64,000 nucleotides of DNA. Source: Cladopsammia gracilis. Its lineage: Eukaryota; Cnidaria; Anthozoa; Scleractinia; Dendrophylliidae. Of this stretch, positions 12,904-25,854 are shown in pieces. A model generated the notes under the pieces. It was not told the origin of the DNA. It made no database searches and worked only from the letters and a program-made list of their open reading frames with translations. The stretch spans positions 688,501 through 752,500 of the forward strand of contig JAJGOT010000034.1 in assembly GCA_022457155.1 (NCBI GenBank), written 5' to 3'. Each line of letters starts with the position of its first letter. The first letter of the stretch is position 1. Made by a program: the position numbers and the translations under genes.

Positions 12904-15900
12904 ATGATGCTCAAAGAGTTCACCGCAGTCCTTTTGGGTTTGTCACTCTTTTCAACGGTTCTCGGTATGTCTGATTTTGTTGAAGGATTTCTAATCTAAC
13001 TGCCGCTTGTTTTAATAACTTTGGTATTCTAACAACGAAAATTGTTAGAAAATTAATTAAATTATAAAACCTTTTCATACTTTTCGCGCTGTTTTAAGAT
13101 AATTTCAGTTTGTTCACATAGATTTCTGTGAATATGTTTCAAAGTGCTCTCCCAGACAAAGCATTTTGCGAGTGGCGAGCGACAGACTCGTATTTACCAA
13201 AAGCAACGATCTTCGTGTCTCTCACTCTATTTTAGCAAAACTTTTACTGTTACAGACAAGGACAACTAATCCACTTGTTTAATTAAAATAAATGCTTTAC
13301 TATTTTTTGATATTTTAGAAACAGCGACATTTTGTGATTTTACAGTGTGCATAAATCCTTCTAGCTGGCTTACTTAAAAGTGTTCTCTTTTTTCTCGAAG
13401 GACACCTGCGAAGGTAGTTCATACTTTCAAACTGGGTTTATCCTAAAGATTCTGATAAAGTGTTTCGCTCCCTAACTACATAAGTGAAAAAAATTTTTTA
13501 TAAGAACTGTAAGAGGATTTATATGACATCCTTTTTTTTCTTAATTCTCAGAGGCCGATACCGGAGAATCATTGCAAGTGAAGCTTTACAACCGCGACTT
13601 TCATGCCTCACCTTCTAAGATACAGGAAATGTTGAAGAAGGCAGATCTCGAGGGTCATGGCTACAAGAAAGAAGTCACTACCAAGCGGGTGAAAAAACCT
13701 GACAAACCGGAATATCTACAGGCATGTTACAACTACTGTGTTTGTGTGATTTCGCTTTGAAAAGTACAGTCTCTGTTACAATTTTCACGGGAAATCGGTT
13801 GGTTCATAGTTTATGTAAATGAGACGCAAAAAGCCAACATGGACATGAATTTCATTGGAGATTTGTCGTGTTCCATTTACCAGAATTTTTTAGAGCGCCG
13901 TTCGAAGCCTTGAAAACTGAGTTAAATTAATATTGGTTTCAGGCCTGGAACTGGCAGAATACTGAATACTGAACCTTTTTCTCTTTTTTCAGAAATCGGA
14001 CTACTACTACAAGATAGTGAATTGCTCAAGGGTTCCAGAGATTGAACAAGAAATGGACAATTTACTGTCTGGTAAAACTGCAATCTGTTTCACAGTACTT
14101 CTTTGAAGAAAATTATTCTTAATTATACAAGGCAGTTAAGGCGAGAAAAGAAGAAGAACTGACGAGAAAAAAATCCTAAAAATGCTTAGTTGTATATTTA
14201 AAAGTTTTGTTGTACGAAATCTAGTCGGAGCTAAGGTATCGCTATAGGTGGTTTGACGATGTTTAGTTTTCGTGATTTAACGCGCTCGATTTACAAGAAA
14301 ACCCCAACAACCTAAAATTTTCTGAAAACTTAATAAATGTGAAATCGCTCCATATCTTTGTAAATTATGAAAATGAAAACCACTAAGAAATATTAAAGAA
14401 ACTAAGCCTAACTCCGGTTCGTTTCCGCGCGCGAATTAAAAGAGCGTTATAATTAATATCGCCGTGGAATGTTTCATCGCATGTTATTCTCATAAACGGT
14501 GTCCGCAATTTCTCGAATGTCGTTTCATTTTTGTGTTCTGCTGACGTAGTCAGCGAACACTATTATCATCGGGCGAGGAATTTTGTGTAAGGAAACATTT
14601 CCGGTGCAACATATAGACTACTTCATGGGCAGTGCGGGCGTACGGATATAAAGCCTCGCTCGTTCGATTTCTGATACAAACCAACTCGTGCGTAAATACC
14701 GTACAAAGCACTGCCCATGCTGTAATTTGTTTATTTTATACATACAGAGATTTGTGATTGGACGAAACGCTTTTTTCACGTGTGAGAAAGTCGTTTCGCC
14801 ATTGTGATTGGCTGCGAACCCCGAACGGGGTTTTCACACGTCAAATTTCAATAGAAAATCTCAATAAGTATGAAATAAAATAGAATTGTCAATCGCAACC
14901 AATCAAAGCGAAGAACTGACGAAATCGGAAGTAGTTCTGATAATTCTCTTACAATTCTTCATATGCTCAAAACTCGAATAATATTCCATCTATTCCCTTC
15001 AATTGGCCACTCCGAAAAATACCATAATACTCTTTTATGCGCAGGCTCGGCCTTGCCGGGGTGTAATTATTCAAGTCTCCTTTGTTAGAATGGCACAATG
15101 GCATTCAGAGTACATGTAGGAACACTAGGACGCAGCATTGTGTGTTCGTATACAAATGTGCCCCGTATGCAAATTGCCAAGAAGTTGAAGCATAGCACAT
15201 GCAGTTCGCGCTGAAAACAAAAGAAATTGGAAAAATGAGGCTTACATCAAGTACCACCCAAACCTGCACTTTAAAGAGTACAATGGTATTTTTAATAGTT
15301 TCTGGAGTGGGCAATTAAAGACTGAATTTCAGCTTAAGAGTAGGCTATTAAGATTTTAGAATTTATCTGCCACTACAAATTATTACAGCGGTCTAAAGCG
15401 TAGCGAAATCGCATGACGACGGACTCATATCATGTAAGACCATAAAAGTTTATTTACTTTTGACTGAGAGAAATTATAATTCTTCATGCTTACCTTTGAT
15501 AATTCATAACTCACATAATAGAGCAGTTTTCAATTGAGTATCGAAGGTAATTACACAATTGCTTTGGTTTTGCATTGCTACGATTTGTGATTGGCTAAAA
15601 AATCTTGCGCCACTTTCTCGACCAATCAGAAGTAAAACCAAAACCAATTGTGACTTGCTCGCACGCGTTTTCCCGCGCTTGGCGCCGCCGACGTGTATTT
15701 GCTTCGAGCTCTGATTGGTTCATTGGATTATTACGACTGCTGTGATTGGTCAGATTAATTACTTTGGTTTTGGTTTTACGACACTCGATTGAAAACTGCT
15801 CTATTCCATCGATTCACTTGAATTAAAGACTGCCACTAGAATTTAATTTTAGCTTGTCGAGCCTATCAAGAAAGCGTTGGAGCTAGCCCAGACACCAGCT

Positions 15901-16715
15901 GACGAGTTATTGCTCGACTGAGTTTGATGGATAGTTTAAACCCAGCGTTCCTGCCAGTACATCTGCTCACCAGAAAATGCACTCAAATCGTTTGTGAAAT
16001 AGCATTTGCTCGTATGCTGTGCAATTCACGCTATATCAGCAGAACACACGGTCCCAATGGAGCCCTTTTTTTCTATCCCCTCCTGAAGTGTTTAATTTTG
16101 GTCTTAGCACCGGCACATCGTTCGAATTAAAAGGAGCGCGTAAATGAAACAATTTAGTCTTAATGGTGAATTTGTCTTCTTCCTTTAATATCTGTTAGGA
16201 ATTTCTTACGCGAGCGCGTATAATCATGAAAACTATAAGATTGTCAAATCACCTATACTGATGCCTTAAAATAAGCAAGTATTGTTTCTGAAAACCTGTT
16301 GTTTTGACCCCTCTTAGGTGCATTTGGATCTGAGCTGGCCGCCAAGTTAACCAAAGAAATGGACGTCAGGCACTTGGGGGACACGGGGCAGTGTAAAACG
16401 GGAGTGGAGATTGTTTTCAACTATGGCAACAAGAAAGCCAACCTGCAACGCCAAAAGCGTGGCTGGAGAATTAGAGTTCGCATCAGGATAAAAATAACCA
16501 TACGTAGACGAAGTAGTCGACGTAATCGAAGTAGTCGACGTACTCGACGTACTCGACGTAGTCGACGTAGTCGACGTAGTCGAAGTAGTCGACGTAGTCG
16601 ACGTAGTCGACGTAGTCGACGTAGTCGAGGTAGTCGACGCAATCGAGGTGGTCGACGTAGTCGAGGTGGTCGACGTAGTCGAGGTGGTCGACGTAGTCGA
16701 GGTCGTCGAGGCTAA
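12904..16715 (+). CDS. Secreted prepropeptide gene A, Arg-rich C-terminal peptide
   Basis: Four exons (12904-12964, 13552-13721, 13993-14071, 16318-16715) give 235 residues. The first encodes a signal peptide beginning MMLKEFTAVLLG. The prodomain matches genes B and C: EMLKKADLEGHGYKKEVT, KIVNCSRVPEI and GQCKTGVEI carry its two conserved cysteines. A dibasic/furin-like RQKR follows, then GWRIRVRIRIKITIRRR, an alternating cationic/hydrophobic stretch, then about 65 residues of Arg-Arg-Ser and Arg-Gly repeats. Exon 2 ends CTACAG with a GC donor (GCATGT); joining there restores family alignment, while reading on hits a stop. B and C lack this extra intron. AATAAA signals lie at about 16879-16888. 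An AMP-like or other effector role is inferred. Exon calls are strong because the family aligns across them; the function is open. Confidence 0.75.
15521..15801. mobile_element. 281-bp MITE with TA target duplication (Tc1/mariner-like)
   Basis: GAGCAGTTTTCAATTGAGT at the left end returns inverted as ACTCGATTGAAAACTGCTC at the right end, with TA directly outside both. It lies in the last intron of gene A, carries several GATTGGT/CCAATCA motifs and has no transposase. Confidence 0.75.
16500..16710 (+). repeat. In-frame 9-bp coding minisatellite
   Basis: Variants of CGACGTAGT repeat in register with the reading frame of gene A, coding Arg-Arg-Ser, later Arg-Gly-Gly-Arg variants. Unit changes never break the frame. 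The antisense frame (Asp-Tyr-Val repeats) is a shadow. Confidence 0.9.
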
Positions 16716-16889
16716 GGAGCACTTTATCGTGAGCTTGATTAAATCCGCCTTTTAACAACATGTTGGATTAAAAAAAAACTAAGCTGTTAGATTTTGAGTT
16801 GTGGTCCGATCGTCTTGTAACTCGATCCGAAAACGACTTGAAAAAGTAGAAATGCTTGTTAGTGGTGATAAAAGCTGAAATAAATAAAC

Positions 16890-18590
16890 TCATGGTTAAA
16901 ACTTTATTTTTATTTGACGTTTGATATTTTGGACGGGATTTACTTTGTCTTCCTTGTGCTCCAAAATAGAACAATTTATTGTTTTTAGTTTTGGTGCGCC
17001 CCACAAAGCAAAACAAGGGGCTCCTAGCAGCCTTTACCCTTATGTCCGACATGGCGAAGAGTACTCTTTTCGTTCAGTCATCGTTCCTGCAAACCACGTT
17101 GTTTACTATTGATTGTTTTGGAAATGAAGGCTGTACCACAATGAAGGGAATGATTCTTCTAAGTCTTATATATACCAAACATGAACATTGCTAATGTAAG
17201 TAGGGTTGTAGGAGACGCTGTCGTGACACTTGAGTAACGTTCTTTTACCGGAAGTGAGAGTAGTCGGAAGTCACTAAACAGGAAGTGTAGTGGCAAAGCA
17301 ATAAACCGGAAGTGTACAATTTAAAATATGCGTGCATAAATTTGCATGCAAAATCGTGACACAAAAAATAAAAATAGCAAGAAAAACGGAGCCGAAACCT
17401 TACCTCATGCCGCTACGCGCATGAGTAAAAGGGTAAATCGCAGGTTACCCCCCCCCCCCCGGGTCTATTGGGGGTTTGCACACGACGTCATGAAAATAAA
17501 AAATCTAAACTATATATCCTACAAAGCTGTTTCAAACATGGTATGTAGATACCAGTGTTACAATCCTTCAGAAAAAGGTTTCAGGTTTTAACGATGTTTT
17601 TCTTCCGACTTTTAAAGATTTTAAATGTGTCACGCAATTCGTCACGCTATTTCAATAGTAAGCCGTGAAAATAAGCAAAATTAAACCAGTTGAAAGTTAT
17701 TTTTGCATTATAGATGCCTATAAGACAATTTAATGGAACTCATAGTGAGTCCACTATCTTGTGATGAGATTTTGGGCGTAATTGAGACTTTGAAGTTTTG
17801 GCCGCCATGTTGGTGCCCGTAATTTACAAAAGTGGGGCCCCAAGATGGTCGCTCCATACATTTCTTACTTAATATGTCTAATACTCGTTCGAGTATAACT
17901 CTAAAACGAAATGCTCTTGCGCTTCAAAATTCGGCCCAGATGTGTAGTTTTAAACTCTCTTCAATTCTATAAACATTTTGGAATCTAAATCTGCTTGTTA
18001 ATGATTCTGAATTTTGATATGACTTAAGTGAAGACGCCTAATTTCCAAATTCATTGCTCTCCCTCAAAAAATTTGATAAAAAGTTACACCAAGTAGGTCA
18101 TCTGAACATATCTGAAATGGCTGGCAATGTATATATAACGGTCAAGCGTGATAAAATTACTCGGAAAATGAAAATGCTCAATTTTATATTTTTAGTTAAA
18201 TCAAAAAGTTGAGTATTTTTTTGGTTATGAACGTTGAGAATGGCCAGATAAACTTTCTAGTGACTTACATTTTCAACGGCACAAAACAGTGAAGGCGCTT
18301 AAAGACCCCTCTCTCCCAGCCCTATTTTTGGACTCTGTTCCTTTCTATAGTCCCTGTTCCAGAAATTATCAAATCATAAGTAAAACTTTAGCCTGCGGAT
18401 GTCGCGTTGCGTAACGGGCGCTGGTTTAAAGTACAGCTCAATATCAAGGAAGCGCGGGAGAGGTTTCTAAGAAAAGATTGAACACTTAAAATTTCATTAT
18501 GGGCAATCCTAAAAATTTTAACTGAGGCTTGAAATCACAAACTGCCACTTTTGTAACAATGAAAAGGAGGAAGAGAAGAGGTTTCGACTA
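16890..18590. other. Intergenic, no gene recognised
   Basis: Short ORFs only. It contains a cluster of ETS-like GGAAGT words (17248-17316), a poly-C run near 17450, GCCGCCATGTTGG and CCAAGATGG YY1-like words near 17800-17850, and at about 18340-18480 a segment that recurs near 40850-40990 and, inverted, near 46270-46400. I see no exon chain. Confidence 0.5.
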
Positions 18591-18599
18591 ATCACTGCC

Positions 18600-18815
18600 A
18601 CAAACTTATGAAATAAGACAGCGCGCCACAAAATCCACTGAGCAGTTCCCTTTCCATTCCTAGTGCCAAAACGTACACCTTGGACACTGGGAGCTTCCTT
18701 CACACTGCCGGCCATCAGAATATGGAACAACCTTCCAGAAACCATTGTCAGAGAAATAATATCTGATGGTCAAATTCAAGCCTTCAAGAGCAGTGTCCAT
18801 GAGTATCTTGCCTCT
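18600..18815 (+). pseudogene. LINE reverse transcriptase C-terminal relic
   Basis: A short frame reads RTPWTLGASFTLPAIRIWNNLPETIV and then a FKSSVHEYL-like end. This resembles the C-terminal tail of Jockey/CR1-type LINE polyproteins, in which an aromatic-rich stretch leads to a RLWNxLP motif and a final FK--L. The frame is only about 65 codons long and has no domain before it, so this is a dead 3' fragment. Assignment rests on the motif alone. Confidence 0.5.
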
Positions 18816-19818
18816 TCCTGGAGTTTTTTATATTTATTTTCAAATTGCGGCGGAACCAATTGATTGGCCCCTCAGTCCCCCTTTATTATTGGGGGCATAT
18901 ACTCTGATGTGGCTATTGTTCATACAGGCATTTATGAAAAAAAGTGGTAAAATCAAGTAGCGTAGTGTTCTTCTCGAGGAGAAAGCGTGGACACAAAATC
19001 ACGCTAGCGCTTTAGAAGCATTTTTTTATTTTCACACTACAAGTATGTCTCAAGCAAGAGCTTGACTCCAGCGAATACGAAACTACGTATAAGATTAAGT
19101 TAACAGATCGGTTTTAATTTTCCATACATGTTTTGCTTGAAAGGGGGCTACTTCTTCTTCAACCTATTTTGGTCTACAATATCTCATTTTAAAGCTTAAA
19201 TGGGCCATGTCGCCTATTTTTAGTGTCACTTTGAAATGCCAAAAAACATGTTCGTTTCAATGGAAACCTAGAAATAATGCAGGTCCAGTTTTGTTACCAA
19301 ATACTCTACCAGTGCACAGAAAGTAGTATTCATTATCTCTGGCAGCGCATGGCCAGGATGGAAACGGATTGTAACTTGAAAAAATTGGCCAATTTTTTCA
19401 AGTTCCTGCCAAGTGTCGTGGAAAAATCGCAGAAAAACGTATTATGGTTTATTCTTCCTTGAATAAATCACTTGATATTTTCTTCTTGGTGTTCTAAGAA
19501 CAATTTTATGTTTGAGCCAAGGTATCTTGTCAACTATTTGGTGTATTTTAATCAAAACACTGACACTGAGGAGCACTGTAAAAATATCTCACTTTCACTT
19601 CTTTCTTTGTATCGGCTACGTAAAAGACTTTGCAGTTCCTTTTGGTCGCAGTAAACTGTGCATGAATGTGAATAGTTTCATATTCTCGCTCTGCTTGAAA
19701 ATCAAGGTTGGACTCCATTGTATCATCATTATCTTCAGGGGCGGCGGAGGAGCGTTTTGAAACGTGGGGGGGGGGGGGGGAAGGGGGGGTCATCGTACAC
19801 CAAGCCAAGCGCATACCC

Positions 19819-20148
19819 CTACTCAAATTTCCCAAAATGTACTTTGTGTAGTTCGTTGGCACAAGCAAACCTCTTTGCAATCCTAGCAGTGTGCAGCGTG
19901 TCCGTAATCGATTTGTGACAATGCATAAGCAGGCAGTTGTTCAGACGATCCTGAATAATAAAGCCCTCAAATGTAATGTGAATGACAGATGATGTCCAAC
20001 ATAAGACAACTTCAGTTTGTCCAAGTTTGGTTGTCCGAGAAAGATATGCATGACTGGCGAAATCCTGGTCCTCACAACTTAGGGCTCGTAACCTTTTTGT
20101 GCAAACTGAAGAAAGCACGGTAAAATCCATTATTACATTTGTGGTCAA
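19819..20148 (-). pseudogene. Possible hAT-type transposase C-terminal relic
   Basis: A 109-residue minus-strand frame contains IIQDRLNNCLLMHCHKSI followed by a RIAKRFACANE-like segment. The DRLN-x-LLMH-x-H pattern is typical of the C-terminal part of hAT/ZMYM-like transposases. No catalytic part is visible. Inverted ATTACATTTGAGGGCTTT words flank the region (about 19960 and 20155), and a tandem TTATTACATTTGTGGTCAA run follows at 20130-20225. Tentative. Confidence 0.35.
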
Positions 20149-20462
20149 TTCGTATTACATTTGAGGGCTTTATTACATTTGTGGTCAATCCTTATTACAT
20201 TTGTGGTCAATTATTACATTTGTGGCTTCAACAGTGTAGCATGCGCCACATTCATGGGCTCATCGCTTAGATTCACTGCATTTCACCAGGTGTGGGATGC
20301 CCCACACTTGCTGGCTCATCCATTACCGGCGGGGCCGGTGTTGTTGCTGCCACTCCCCTTTATATACGTTTTGCTGGGTGTGTCACTGCCACCCTTAGTT
20401 TACTCCAGGGTGCACCCAACAACCTTGGTCCCATTAACTGCCAAATATTGTGTGGTTCTCTT

Positions 20463-23400
20463 GTGTATTTACTTATGAGCGAGAAAAGTTGTTAACTTGT
20501 AGAAAACTACACCTACATATATGGAGGCAGAGATTTTATTTTACTATTTGGCTTTTCCTTCCCGCAGGTGATGCCGGCAAGATCGCTTGAAAAAAGGAAT
20601 GCTTTGTGGATGATGTTTTTATTGCCTTTGATTCATCTGTTGGATCCCAGATCATGTGAGACATTGGTGCATTTGAATGCAGGAGCACTGATAAAGAAAT
20701 TGAGCCAGTTTCATCAGAATCTGCCGATACTCTGGCTCACTTGTTATAGCAGCTTTCTATCACTGATTTAAAGCTTAAAGTGTTCAAAGAGTGATAGAAT
20801 TAAACCGGTCAAAGATGTAACTGGTGGAAAGTCAGCTAGGTTTTGTCTGACTGACATGACAGCTTCTTATCATGTTGGTTTTGTGAATCAGTTAAAGAAC
20901 CGAACAGACATCATTCGATAAGAGTCCTCTAAAGACCCGGCTAAACAATCAAACACCCTCATCCATTGTGTTTGTCATGCAAAATGTTCAGTGGCTATAA
21001 CATAAAATGGTACTCATGTTTGACTAAACATTAAAACATAGTAGCCTACAATATGCTTTGCGCATATTTATGCAGAATTCCTTTGTCCTCTTAAGGCACT
21101 TGATCTACAAGTAAATTTGTAATTGGCTCCTTGAAGTTTTTTTCTGGCTTGTGCAAACTTTGTAGAAGAAGCATCTAAATGATAAACCATTTGTGCATAA
21201 TGTACATTAATGCAACAATATTCCAGAAGAGAATGTTTAATTTGGAAGAAACTTGGAAATTAAACCATTTGTTGCAAAGTTGATGGCGGCAGCGGATCAA
21301 ATATACACATACATGTACATTGTATGCTGTTCAAACACAACGTGAGATGAAAATGTTTGCTCATTTAGCTGGGCGTTACCCCTTTCACTCCCCTAACTTT
21401 TGTGCCTAATTGTAACCATTCAAATGAAAGCTGTTGAGCAGTACTTTCCTGAGGTACTGTTTTAATGCTACAAAGAGGTTCTAACTCTTGAGTCTGAATG
21501 AAATTCTTAAGTGTGACCATTGAATTGAAAGCTACTGAACAGTACGTTCTTATGTACTATTTGTTAATCAGTATTTTTTTTAAAAAAAAAAATGGAAAAT
21601 TAGGATTTTTGTTGAACATTTTGCTTTTGGCAACTCTTGGGAGGGAAAGAGTTAATTAACCCTTTCTCTCCCAGAGTGAATTATGGAGACATGTAGTGTA
21701 GTTCTAACTTTTAAGTCTGTTGACGAAATCTTATGGTGTGACCATTCAAATGAAACCTCTTCAGCAGTACTTTTGCATGGTACGAACTGTTTTTCAATAT
21801 TTTACAAAATGAAATTTGGGATTTTTCTTGAATTTTGGTATTTGGCACTCTTGGGAGTTAAGGGTTAATAATCAGTGACTAAGGATGATTTGAGAAGGCA
21901 AACCCAGGGAGGAGCCGACGTAACTAGAAGGTTGCTACAGAGGAAGCTCAGTCTGGATATTTCCTTGGAACATAGTGTTAAAATATATATAGGGGGAAGT
22001 GTAAAATAATATACAAGCCCTGCAAAAAAATTGGTGGGTTAAAGAGCTTACACAGGGATTAAGCACATTAATGTAACATGAAGTGAGCCTCAACTAAGCC
22101 TAACTTAGGGATTGTTTGCAGTGAACTGCGTGTGTAGCCTGCGCCGGAATACAGCCGCGTGCCTCTCATCGCTCCCGGCCGCTAGTGGCGTTTGCTATGA
22201 GAGGCGGTTGTACTCACTGGCTACTGCAGTTGAGACCATCGTCGGGTCAGAATTCATTAGTGGCTTTTTCAGGGTTGTTTGTCATCGAGAGGTCTCAAAA
22301 ATAGTGAAGCTCAGATCGATAGAAGGAGCAAAAATAAAGAAAAGAGAAGAGAAAGAAAGTTAAAGATAAATAAGAATATATAAGAACCGATGGTGTAAAT
22401 GAAGTCTTATACCCCATTCACAAAAAACGTTTAAACATGTTTAAATGTTGTTTAGTTTAAAACAGGTTTAGAAATATACCTGCTAACCTCCCGTAATATT
22501 TGGAGTGAAATCTTTACTAAAAGAAACTTTAATGACTTTTATTGCCATTCCAGATCGTTTGAGTCGTATACATTTAAAAACGTTCAAGATGGAGACTAAA
22601 AACGCAGTTAAACTAAACAACATTTAAACATGTTTAACCGTTGGTGTGAATGGGGCTTAAATTAGTTGACTTTAAGTTAAATACTGCAAAGTCATAAACC
22701 ATGTATGTGCAGGGATGTAAATGTTTTGGTACTAATGGAACTCCAGTGATCAAGCCCAAACTTTACTATGAAGACCAAGTGTAAGCATGTTCTAGCAAAT
22801 ATGGCTAATCAAACTGCTTAAAACTGGTAAATTAAGGTGATTCTTTTAAATTAAAAGTTGACGAAAAATGATGGAAACTTTAGCTGATTATTCGCTGTCG
22901 TGTAATGTCTCCAAATGTGTGAAAAAAAAAATAGATCAAGTTATCCCATATATCTCTGCAAAGCTACTTATCAAGTGCGTGCTTTTTTCATCAACTCCGT
23001 TCACGTGTATTTCGCTGTAGAATAGCCTTCAATAGCAGACGTTTTTAGCCAGACAAGACTTCTCCTCTCGCAGGCTAGCTGTAGCTGTAAGCAAAGATAT
23101 TTTAGGGCGATTTTTAGAAACCTTAATGTGCGCGCGCTTATCACGCTAGAAATTATGCAGTAATAATGGGCAATGTGGTAAAGAAAATCGTCTTAAATCG
23201 ACCCAAAGAGATAAACTTGTAAAAGTGTTTTGGAGGAAAAAATGTGGTTGTAGGATTGTTATTGTTCAGAGAGGCGGCCCTTCGCATTTATAATATCGTT
23301 TAGTTCTCCGAGCCCATTATAGTTCCCAGCGAACAGAACAGTTGTTCATTGCATTTGTCAGCATGCTAGCGAAATTGGAAATTGGCAATCACGACGGCTC

Positions 23401-23565
23401 AGAAGGGAACAGAAACTTCGGAACGTCGAGGGTTTAATGGCTCTACGCGTGCGTTATTTACTTCCGTGGATCTCTTTGCTGTTCTATGCACAACTAGAAC
23501 ACGAAATGACCAAATTAAAGGTTTAATGGAGAAAAATGCTCGCGAATTGATCCCGACCCGGAAGT
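20463..23565. repeat. Segmental duplication, copy 2
   Basis: Direct copy of about 4371-7700, starting in what was the last intron of the DUF2358-like gene. Exon relic, 3' flank, hairpin and the GGAACGTCGAGGGTTTAATGG block follow in the same order. Gene B lies about 4.5 kb downstream, as gene A lies about 5.2 kb below copy 1, so the duplicated block probably included an ancestral prepropeptide gene. Confidence 0.8.
20568..20750 (+). pseudogene. Decayed copy of the last DUF2358-like exon
   Basis: After an acceptor-like CCCGCAG, the exon repeats the MPA-S-EK-NALWMMFLLPLIH segment of 4490-4672. One T is lost in the stretch GAGACATTGGTG (GAGACATTTGGTG in the parent). This shifts the frame so the conserved C-terminus is replaced. 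No earlier exons are present upstream. Confidence 0.8.
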
Positions 23566-24680
23566 AACATGTCGACATATATGTAATTCTCAACCTCAAA
23601 ATAATCTCAATTGTTTTTTTTCATATTGCCCATTACAACCGCATAACGTGATTAGCGTGCGCACATTCAGAAAAAAAGCGGGTTTATAAAAATCGATGAA
23701 ATTATCCCAGAAAATGTGAAAAACAAGATGCTGTCAGAAATGTGATTAAATAACCATGAATTACGTTAGCTTTAAACCCAACGGAGACAGAAATCCCGAT
23801 AAAGAGCATTTAGGTGGGGGGAAGCAGAGACGCAACGACCTTTAGTCCAACGCCGGCTAATACTGAATAACTGAGTAATTAGCAATGACTTTTAAGAAGA
23901 TTTGAATAATATGGAAATAATTCGCGGATTCAAAGCAGTGTGGGATTTGATCAAATATAAAATAGACTCGTGCATATACTATACATACACAACTGGTGGA
24001 AATGAATTAAAAAGAGAAATGCAATAATGCCAAGAGAAATTTGATGTTGATCCGACAGAGGATAATTCTATCTAAACTAGAAATTATTAAATCTTAAAAT
24101 AACGTTAACTCACTGTATGCCGGACTTATATTAAACTGACGGAAACATTGAATATACGATCCATACCTCGAAAACAAATTAAATGGGAAAGCGGTCTTGC
24201 TTCAATTTTCTTCTTTGGTTGCTTCTATTGAGGAGAGAAAAGAATAGAATACATCAGTCCTGACTCAATTTGATGTACCACCAAATTCTCGCAATCAGTA
24301 AGGAGAATTAGAATCAGTTCAAATTTGCGACAGAGCGTTGTAATGGCGACGATACAAAGCCCTCTATTACTATAGTATATCTGTAGGCCAGTTTCTATGA
24401 TCAAATGATGTAAAATATGATAAAATGGATCCCTGTCCCGTTTATTTGGTAATTTTTAACGTAATGAAGCCACGTATGTAAAACAGGCCATGATTATAAA
24501 ATTATATAATGATATAATAAAATTCAAGTTCGATGTGGAAGAGTGCACAATGAATTTGTAATTCAGTTTATCTTTGGCGTCATTTTAGAGGTTACATTTT
24601 TTACGTTAATTTTCTCGTCAGTTCAATAAAACAAAACTGCGAATCAATGCGTGCGGCGATGTCAATCTTACTGTTACAAA

Positions 24681-24811
24681 ATGTCTCGATATATTACATG
24701 TGAGGAACCTTGTAATTACTATAAAACGCTTCTCCTCGCCTTGGCGGACAATATTCGATTCAACGACAGTTATCGGCGGCATGTCTTCCAGCTTGTGACC
24801 CAGTGTTCCAG
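24681..24811 (+). CDS. Possible orphan first exon, 43 codons
   Basis: ATG opens a frame reading MSRYITCEEPCNYYKTLLL and then an RRHVFQLVTQC segment, ending at a good donor (CCAG then GTTAGT). The composition is protein-like, with four cysteines in 43 residues. I found no matching downstream exon and do not recognise the sequence. It could be an orphan exon, a relic or chance. Confidence 0.2.
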
Positions 24812-25854
24812 GTTAGTCTTGACGTTTTATCAATTTCAGACGATATTGATCGCTGCTTTCTGAAACGAACTACCAATCATGCAGCACTGGTCTTTATATT
24901 TCAATGAAGGAGTAGTTTTAGTCAGTTTTGCAATCGTTATCTACAGGTCGAGCTGCATTTGATCTAACCAGTATTAAAACATGACACACTTACATCTTGA
25001 TCAAAAGATGATGGCTACATTGCGTAGATGTTGAACAAACAAATATACACTAGCTTAGCGTCCTAAACAGCTACTGTAAACCCTGATTTGAAGATTTGAA
25101 CCATGAGCTACCTGAGCTACTATTGTCTGCCTATCGGCTGATCAAAGTCACTCCAACAGTGACCGATCTGCCGGATTAACCGTACTTTCACTTAGTTAAT
25201 ACATTTTAGTTATTTTATATGTATCATGTCACTTTTAAAATAGTGCTGTTACACAAAATTAAACAGTTAACGCTTTTAATTCTTTCTTAACGTCAGTGTA
25301 CTAAATATATCCGGTTACATAAGTCGTTTGTGAAGTCATGAGTATGATATTGGGCGCGGAATGCTACGAACAGGATCATGTAAATCATCTATTTACACCA
25401 ATTGAGTAAATTGCAGCAGGTTAAAAAGCACTTGAAAGAGCCTCTGTCACTTCATGACTTTGAGTCACAATTTGCTAACTGAATGCGAGGTATTTTTGAT
25501 ACTATGGTCGCTTATCAATTTGTATAAATTTTAAATATTTACAGCCATTTGTCTGGCATGCAGGCTCTGTTGTCATTTCAGAAACTTTCGGCCTATTGTA
25601 ACTCGGCCAGTGGTCGGTTTGAATGAAGAAATACGTAAAGATAATTAATATTGCCCATCTGTTAGCTTGCCGATGGTAAAATAATGTTTCAATGAACATC
25701 CAGTTGAGCATAGTGCGTTTAATTTACAGCAATGAACTGGATAGCAATCAGGTCTGTCTGAAAATCTGTTGTGTACAAAAATGATAATTTTTTATTCATA
25801 GAAATATTTCGTACGATTCGCAAATAGAAACGAAATCGGGAAGTTTGTAGATAG

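Noticed and set aside
16483..16761. Minus-strand frame of Asp-Tyr-Val repeats
   Set aside because: Antisense shadow of the 9-bp repeat in the last exon of gene A; no start context or splice support.
19548..19880. 110-codon minus-strand frame crossing the poly-C/poly-G run
   Set aside because: The Pro run is a homopolymer artefact, and the rest has no recognised domain.
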